Below are positions 58,010 through 64,000 of a stretch of 64,000 bases of DNA, in pieces (within the stretch, counting starts at the first letter, position 1; the number at the start of each line of letters is the position of its first letter). The notes beneath the pieces were generated by a model, which was not told where the DNA came from, made no database searches, and saw only the letters and a list, made by a program, of their open reading frames with translations. Source of the stretch: Thiobacillus thioparus DSM 505 (GTDB lineage: Bacteria; Pseudomonadota; Gammaproteobacteria; Burkholderiales; Thiobacillaceae). The stretch is taken from positions 63,556 through 127,555 of the forward strand of contig NZ_KB891332.1 in NCBI RefSeq assembly GCF_000373385.1, in the 5' to 3' direction. The position numbers and the translations under genes are program-made.

Positions 58010-59908
58010 ATGAAATTCCCCGAATCCTTCGATGTCATCGTCGTCGGCGGCGGCCATGCCGGCACCGAGGCCGCGCTGGCGGCCGCGCGCATGGGCGTGA
58101 AGACGCTGCTGCTGTCGCACAATATCGAGACCCTGGGCGCCATGTCGTGCAATCCGTCGATCGGTGGCATCGGCAAAGGGCACCTGGTCAAAGAGGTCGA
58201 CGCGCTCGGCGGTGCAATGGCCTTGGCCACCGACGAGGCTGGGATCCAGTTCCGTACACTCAATTCGTCAAAGGGCCCGGCAGTACGGGCCACCCGCGCC
58301 CAAGCCGACCGCGTGCTGTACAAGGCGGCGATCCGGGCACGGCTTGAAAATCAACCCAATCTCACGCTGTTCCAGCAGGCGGTCGATGATCTGGTGCTCG
58401 ATGGGGACCGCGTCGTCGGCGTGAAAACCCAACTCGACATCGTGTTCAGTGGCCGCGCAGTGGTACTGACCACGGGCACGTTCCTGGCCGGTCTGGTCCA
58501 TGTCGGCCTGGAAAATTTTCAGGCGGGCCGCATGGGCGACCCACCTGCGGTGTCGCTTGCCACACGACTGCGCGAACTGAATCTGCCCGTGGGACGGCTG
58601 AAAACCGGCACCCCGCCGCGTATCGATGGCCGTACCATCGATTACAGCCAGACTCAGGTGCAGCCGGGCGACGATCCGGCGCCCGTGTTTTCCTTCATGG
58701 GGCGTGCGGCGATGCATCCCGAGCAGCGCCCGTGCTGGATTACCCACACCACCGCGGAAACGCACGAGATCATCCGCGGCGGCCTTGACCGCTCGCCGAT
58801 GTACACTGGCGTCATCGAAGGAGTGGGGCCGCGCTACTGCCCGTCGATCGAGGACAAGATCACCCGCTTTGCCGACAAGGCCAGCCACCAGATTTTCCTC
58901 GAACCCGAGGGGCTGACCACACACGAGATCTATCCCAACGGCATCTCGACCTCCTTGCCGTTCGACGTTCAACTCGCCATCGTGCGCTCGATCCCGGGAC
59001 TGGAACAGGCACACATCCTGCGCCCAGGCTACGCTATCGAGTACGATTACTACGATCCGCGTAACCTCAAGGCCTCGCTGGAGACCAAGTCGATCGCCGG
59101 GCTTTTCTTCGCCGGACAGATCAACGGCACCACCGGCTATGAGGAGGCCGCCGCTCAGGGTCTACTCGCTGGGATCAACGCGGGCTTGCAGGTGCAGGGG
59201 AAAGAGACCTGGAGCCCGGGCCGACATGAGGCTTATCTCGGCGTGCTGGTCGACGACCTCATCACGCGTGGGGTGTCGGAGCCTTATCGTATGTTCACCA
59301 GCCGTGCTGAATACCGGCTGCAGTTGCGTGAGGACAATGCCGACATGCGGCTGACTGAAATCGGGCGCGCCCTTGGCGTGGTGGATGAGGTCCGTTGGGA
59401 CGCGTTCAATCGGAAGAGGGATGCGGTTTCACGTGAAACCGAACGCCTGAAATCGGTCTGGGTCAATCCGACTATTCTGCCTGCCGAGGCCGCCACCCGC
59501 CTGATTGGTCAGCCGATCGAGCACGAATACAGCCTGTTCGAATTGCTGCGTCGACCCAACCTGAGTTACGTGCAGGTGGTAGCCCTGCCGGGCGGCGGCG
59601 CAGGAGAGGTTGACGCGTGTGTCACCGAGCAGGTCGAAATCGCCGCCAAATACCAAGGCTACATCGACCGCCAGAACGAGGAAGTCGACAAGCAGCGTGA
59701 GCAGGAAAGCCTGCGTCTGCCCGTGGATCTCGACTACAGCCAGTTGACCGGTCTGTCGATGGAGGTTCGCCAGCGCTTGCAGAAGGCGCGCCCCGAAACG
59801 CTGGGCCAGGCGTCCCGCTTGCAGGGCATCACCCCGGCAGCGATCTCGGTGCTGCTTGTGTATGCCAAGCGCGGCTTCAAGCCCGACGAGCAGAAGAAAA
59901 GCGCATGA
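58010..59908 (+). CDS. mnmG: tRNA U34 modification enzyme MnmG (GidA)
   Basis: FAD protein partner of MnmE. The 632-residue protein has the FAD motif [21 protein letters not shown], the family motif [24 protein letters not shown], the [17 protein letters not shown] region with the family Cys elsewhere in RPCWITHT, and a [26 protein letters not shown] segment. ATG 58010 gives [15 protein letters not shown]; a longer frame starts in the parS region. A parS-like palindrome at 59425-59440 lies inside the gene. rsmG overlaps its end. Confidence 0.97.
   Translation: MKFPESFDVIVVGGGHAGTEAALAAARMGVKTLLLSHNIETLGAMSCNPSIGGIGKGHLVKEVDALGGAMALATDEAGIQFRTLNSSKGPAVRATRAQADRVLYKAAIRARLENQPNLTLFQQAVDDLVLDGDRVVGVKTQLDIVFSGRAVVLTTGTFLAGLVHVGLENFQAGRMGDPPAVSLATRLRELNLPVGRLKTGTPPRIDGRTIDYSQTQVQPGDDPAPVFSFMGRAAMHPEQRPCWITHTTAETHEIIRGGLDRSPMYTGVIEGVGPRYCPSIEDKITRFADKASHQIFLEPEGLTTHEIYPNGISTSLPFDVQLAIVRSIPGLEQAHILRPGYAIEYDYYDPRNLKASLETKSIAGLFFAGQINGTTGYEEAAAQGLLAGINAGLQVQGKETWSPGRHEAYLGVLVDDLITRGVSEPYRMFTSRAEYRLQLREDNADMRLTEIGRALGVVDEVRWDAFNRKRDAVSRETERLKSVWVNPTILPAEAATRLIGQPIEHEYSLFELLRRPNLSYVQVVALPGGGAGEVDACVTEQVEIAAKYQGYIDRQNEEVDKQREQESLRLPVDLDYSQLTGLSMEVRQRLQKARPETLGQASRLQGITPAAISVLLVYAKRGFKPDEQKKSA
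59425..59440. promoter_or_regulatory. parS-like site inside mnmG
   Basis: GGTTTCACGTGAAACC, a perfect palindrome differing from the site at 57963 only at the two outer bases. It encodes part of AVSRETE in MnmG. It is the third site within 3.7 kb, about 1.1 kb before parA. Confidence 0.85.
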
Positions 59909-60531
59909 CACTTCACACGCGACTCGCGGCGGGAATCGCCGCCCTCGGGCTGGCATTGCCTGCTGATGCCGAGGCGAAGCTGTTGGCGTATCTTGCGCTG
60001 CTGGATAAATGGAACCGCGTGTACAACCTGACCGCGGTGCGCGATACCGAGCGTATGGTCAGCCATCATCTGCTCGATTCGCTGGCAGCTGTCCCTTTTT
60101 TCCAGGAGGGGCGCGTGCTTGACGTCGGTAGCGGCGGCGGTTTGCCAGGCATTCCGCTGGCGATCGCACGACCGGATTTGCAGGTGACGCTGATCGACAG
60201 CATTGCCAAGAAGACCGCTTTCCTGCTGCAGGCCAAAACGGAACTTGGTCTGGATAATCTGAGCGTGGTGACGAATCGGGTGGAGGATTATCGGCCCGAA
60301 ACGGGGTTCGACCTCATTACCTCGCGGGCATTTTCCGACCTCAGGGAGTTCGTCGCCTTGACTCGCCACCTACTCAAGCCGGCGGGCCGCTGGCTCGCCA
60401 TGAAGGGCTTATATCCGCACGAAGAGCTTGCCTTATTGCCGGCTGGCGTGAAAGTAAGCGCTGACCATGTATTGGCCGTCCCGGGTCTGGATGCGACCCG
60501 CCACTTGATTGTTCTGGAGCCTGTTGAATGA
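59905..60531 (+). CDS. rsmG: 16S rRNA m7G527 methyltransferase RsmG
   Basis: Methylates G527 of 16S rRNA. The 208-residue protein has the SAM motif [30 protein letters not shown] near the start and [13 protein letters not shown] later. It overlaps mnmG by ATGA and parA by four bases, the classical mnmG-rsmG-parA-parB order. Confidence 0.97.
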   Translation: MTLHTRLAAGIAALGLALPADAEAKLLAYLALLDKWNRVYNLTAVRDTERMVSHHLLDSLAAVPFFQEGRVLDVGSGGGLPGIPLAIARPDLQVTLIDSIAKKTAFLLQAKTELGLDNLSVVTNRVEDYRPETGFDLITSRAFSDLREFVALTRHLLKPAGRWLAMKGLYPHEELALLPAGVKVSADHVLAVPGLDATRHLIVLEPVE

Positions 60532-61313
60532 GCCGAATCCTGGCAATTGCCAATCAAAAAGGCGGCGTCGGCAAGACGACGACGGCGGTGAACCTGGCCG
60601 CGAGCCTGGCTGAACTTGGACAGCGCGTGCTGCTGGCCGACCTCGATCCGCAGGGCAACGCGACCATGGGGGCGGGTATCGAAAAGCGCACGGCACTGCC
60701 GACCGTCTATCAGATCCTGCTCAATCAGGTGAGCGTGCGCGAGGCGCGGATGCGCTCGGAGCCGGGGCATTTTGACGTCATTCCGGCGAACCGCGAACTT
60801 GCCGGCGCGGAAATTGATCTGGTGAATCTGGAACAGCGCGACCTCCGGCTGAAAGTCGCGTTGGCACAAGTGGCCGACGACTACGATTTCATCCTGATGG
60901 ACTGCCCGCCGACCTTGAATCTGCTGACCGTCAATGCCTTTGCTTCCGCGCAATCGGTGCTGATCCCGATGCAGTGCGAATACTACGCCCTGGAAGGACT
61001 GACCGATCTGGTGGCCACTATCAAGAAGGTCAAGCAACGCTTGAATCCGTCGATCGAGATCGAGGGGTTGCTGCGGGTGATGTTCGATCCGCGCAGCACG
61101 CTGGCGCAGCAGGTGTCGGACCAGATCAAGCAGCATTTCGGCAACAAGGTGTACGACACCGTGATTCCGCGCAACGTGCGACTCGCCGAGGCACCCAGCC
61201 ACGGCCTGCCCGTGCTGGCCTACGACCGCCAGTGCAAGGGGGCCAGAGCGTATATGGAGCTCGCGGAAGAAACGTTACGACGTGCAGGCATTACAGTGGG
61301 GGAGACAGCATAA
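60528..61313 (+). CDS. parA: Chromosome partitioning ATPase ParA (Soj)
   Basis: A 261-residue deviant Walker ATPase. [18 protein letters not shown] includes Walker A at 11-18, followed by [14 protein letters not shown], and [16 protein letters not shown] is Walker B. It moves ParB-parS complexes and so separates origins. The stop shares one base with the parB ATG (TAATG). Confidence 0.97.
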   Translation: MSRILAIANQKGGVGKTTTAVNLAASLAELGQRVLLADLDPQGNATMGAGIEKRTALPTVYQILLNQVSVREARMRSEPGHFDVIPANRELAGAEIDLVNLEQRDLRLKVALAQVADDYDFILMDCPPTLNLLTVNAFASAQSVLIPMQCEYYALEGLTDLVATIKKVKQRLNPSIEIEGLLRVMFDPRSTLAQQVSDQIKQHFGNKVYDTVIPRNVRLAEAPSHGLPVLAYDRQCKGARAYMELAEETLRRAGITVGETA

Positions 61314-62164
61314 TGGCCAAACTCAAGGGACTCGGGCGCGGACTCGACGCGCTGCTTGGCGGCGAAGACAATGCCGCGCCGCCACAAGGCGACCTGCGCA
61401 TGATGAAGGTGGGGCAACTGGCGCCCGGCAAATATCAGCCGCGTACCCAGATGGACAGCGAGTCGCTGCAGGAACTCGCCGATTCCATCCGCGCGCAGGG
61501 TCTGATGCAGCCGATCCTGGTGCGTGAAGTTGCCGCCGGCTATGAAATCATTGCCGGCGAACGACGCTGGCGTGCGGCGCAACTGGCCGGATTGAACGAA
61601 ATCCCGGTGCTGGTGCGCGAAGTTGCCGACGATGCGGTGGCGGCGATGGCGCTGATCGAGAACATCCAGCGCGAAGACCTCAATGCCATTGACGAAGCGC
61701 ATGGTCTGCAGCGCCTGATCCACGAGTTCGGCATGACCCACGATGCGGCTGCACAGGCGGTCGGAAAATCGCGGGCGGCCGTGTCCAACCTGTTGCGCCT
61801 GCTGAACCTGTCGCACCCGGTGCAGGATATGCTCACCGCAGGGTTGATCGAGATGGGCCATGCGCGTGCGCTGCTGCCCTTGCATGCAGGCGCACAGCGC
61901 GAGTTGGCGCACGAAATCGAAACCAAAGGCCTGTCGGTGCGCGAGGTCGAGCGCCGGGTGGCGCGGTTGAAGGATGTCGCCGCCGCGCCGGCTAGCCAGG
62001 CTGTTTCGCGCGACACGCTTCGCCTGGAAGAGGCGCTGTCGGATGCCCTGGGAATGACCGCCCATGTGCGAACCAACAGCAAAGGCAGTGGCAAACTCAC
62101 ACTCCACTTCGCCAGCGCGGAAGAGTTGCAGGGTTTGCTGCAACGTCTGGGAATCCAGTTGTAA
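61313..62164 (+). CDS. parB: Chromosome partitioning protein ParB (Spo0J)
   Basis: A 283-residue CTPase clamp that loads at parS. It starts [17 protein letters not shown], with the CTP-binding region PRTQMDSESLQELADSI and EIIAGERRWRAAQLAGL. The helix-turn-helix is THDAAAQAVGKSRAAVSNLLR, and a C-terminal dimer domain closes the protein. Three parS-like sites lie within 6 kb upstream. Confidence 0.97.
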   Translation: MAKLKGLGRGLDALLGGEDNAAPPQGDLRMMKVGQLAPGKYQPRTQMDSESLQELADSIRAQGLMQPILVREVAAGYEIIAGERRWRAAQLAGLNEIPVLVREVADDAVAAMALIENIQREDLNAIDEAHGLQRLIHEFGMTHDAAAQAVGKSRAAVSNLLRLLNLSHPVQDMLTAGLIEMGHARALLPLHAGAQRELAHEIETKGLSVREVERRVARLKDVAAAPASQAVSRDTLRLEEALSDALGMTAHVRTNSKGSGKLTLHFASAEELQGLLQRLGIQL

Positions 62165-62220
62165 CGGGCTCGCCAGCAACATCACTACGTACTGAAATTC
62201 ATCATCAAGCAGCCTGATGA

Positions 62221-62250
62221 TTGCATAGACCGCACTAATTCTAGTATCAT
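62221..62250 (+). promoter_or_regulatory. Candidate sigma-70 promoter for the atp operon
   Basis: TTGCAT (62221-62226), 18-base spacer, TATCAT (62245-62250), ten bases before the atpI ATG, in a locally AT-rich stretch. An ATCATCA/TGATGAT hairpin (62201-62221) just before it could act as the parB terminator or a regulator site. Confidence 0.5.
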
Positions 62251-62260
62251 AATTGGCTAA

Positions 62261-62638
62261 ATGTTCAACGGCATCACTACCGGCACCCGACGGGTGGTTC
62301 GGGCGCAGTCGGTGCTCGTGTTCGTGGCCGCGCTAAGCGGTACTGCAATTGCAGGTATGGATGCGGGGCTGGCGGCTGCGTATGGCGTGCTCGTCGCGCT
62401 GGCCGTGAGCGCAGTGCTGGTCTGGCGTGAGCAGCAGTCAATGGCTCACCCGGAATGGGATCAGCATCGATTGTTGAAGGTGTTTGTTCGCGTCAGCATC
62501 GAGCGCTTGGTCCTGCTGGTTGCCTTGTTGGGCCTGGGACTCGGCGTGTTGAAGCTTGACCCGCTGCCCTTACTGCTTGGCTTGGTGCTGGCCCAGTTTG
62601 CCTGGCTGGCTGCTGCGGCAGGCCGAAACGGCAAATAG
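62261..62638 (+). CDS. atpI: ATP synthase assembly protein AtpI
   Basis: A 125-residue membrane protein with four hydrophobic segments (VLVFVAALSGTAIAG, AYGVLVALAVSAVLVW, LVLLVALLGLGLGVL, LLLGLVLAQFAWLAAAA). The first gene of the atp operon; it helps c-ring assembly. Family sequence is weakly conserved, but position and topology are typical. Confidence 0.9.
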   Translation: MFNGITTGTRRVVRAQSVLVFVAALSGTAIAGMDAGLAAAYGVLVALAVSAVLVWREQQSMAHPEWDQHRLLKVFVRVSIERLVLLVALLGLGLGVLKLDPLPLLLGLVLAQFAWLAAAAGRNGK

Positions 62639-62718
62639 CCGAAGGGCGAAGTTTTGCCAAGGTTGGTTTTGAATGGGAACGCCCCGCGTGTCCATCCAAA
62701 ACCCACTTATTGAAATAG

Positions 62719-63567
<849 letters not shown>

Positions 63568-63636
63568 GCGATCCCCCTGATTCAGTCGTATTTAATTTTC
63601 TGGTTTCTTGTTTTCAACTTTAATTTTTACTTCTAG

Positions 63637-63885
<249 letters not shown>

Positions 63886-63937
63886 TTCGCGGGTTGCTAC
63901 GGAACTTGTCTAACCCCCGTCATTAAAAGGTGCGGAT

Positions 63938-64000
63938 ATGAACTTCAACGCAACTTTGATCGGCCAGTCCATCACGTTCATCTTCTTCGTGTGGTTCTGC
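63938..64000 (+). CDS. atpF: F1Fo ATP synthase subunit b (3' end outside window)
   Basis: Only the first 21 codons are inside: MNFNATLIGQSITFIFFVWF, the N-terminal membrane anchor of subunit b, the stator stalk. AAAAGG precedes the ATG. Gene order atpI-B-E-F supports the call. Confidence 0.95.
   Translation, partial: MNFNATLIGQSITFIFFVWFC

Overview
The window is a 64 kb piece of a GC-rich bacterial chromosome around the replication origin. The conserved blocks dnaA-dnaN-gyrB, rpmH-rnpA-yidC-mnmE, mnmG-rsmG-parA-parB and atpI-atpB-atpE-atpF, together with ntrYX-trkAH, a LysM protein-dprA-smg-topA and a haem-based electron-transfer set, point to a betaproteobacterium. I suspect a Nitrosomonadales/Thiobacillaceae-like organism. 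That placement is inference from gene content and order, not from a search.

Layout. 1-4.4 kb: an AddB-like nuclease (5' end cut by the window) overlapping an AddA-like helicase-nuclease. 4.4-8.9 kb: a DUF938 methyltransferase, two small unknowns, argJ, and two overlapping PNPOx-type genes, the second carrying a GAF domain and a possible winged helix. 8.9-11.3 kb (minus): a tight operon of a c-type cytochrome and thiamine-diphosphate dehydrogenase E1 alpha and beta, with no E2 or E3. 11.5-14.4 kb: a DUF815 AAA+ protein, a Nudix-ThiE fusion, a small membrane-anchored protein, and phoU. 14.5-25.7 kb (minus): a long run of closely packed genes def-fmt-htpX-rsmB-DUF4390-ntrY-ntrX-trkA-trkH-TPR-yggX, ending at a perfect bidirectional terminator. 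Here trkH carries an in-frame TAA and NtrX has lost its ATPase motifs. 25.8-31.6 kb: a LysM protein, dprA, smg, topA and a small unknown. 31.7-38.1 kb: an accessory cluster between topA and gyrB with a PDC sensor protein, a DASS anion transporter, a DUF3604 PHP-type enzyme and a substrate-binding-like protein, divergent from a Crp/Fnr regulator. The shared control region is rich in TGTC/GACA half-sites.

38.3-47.3 kb: gyrB, dnaN and dnaA on minus with DnaA boxes on both sides of dnaA, then rpmH, rnpA, yidC and mnmE on plus. 47.4-53.5 kb: a lipoprotein class II cytochrome c with a cytochrome b561, an ABC exporter, a DEAD-box helicase with a long leader, and a PAS-GGDEF cyclase. 53.7-57.9 kb: pxpB-pxpC-pxpA (5-oxoprolinase) and the ABC-F protein Uup. 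58-62.2 kb: mnmG-rsmG-parA-parB with three parS-like palindromes nearby. 62.2-64 kb: the start of the F1Fo ATP synthase operon, running off the window in atpF.

Most of the window is conserved housekeeping sequence. The least explained parts are the 31.7-38.1 kb cluster with its putative operator, the cytochrome c-E1 operon, the PNPOx/GAF pair, the ATPase-dead NtrX and the interrupted trkH. I saw no tRNA or rRNA gene, insertion sequence or CRISPR array.
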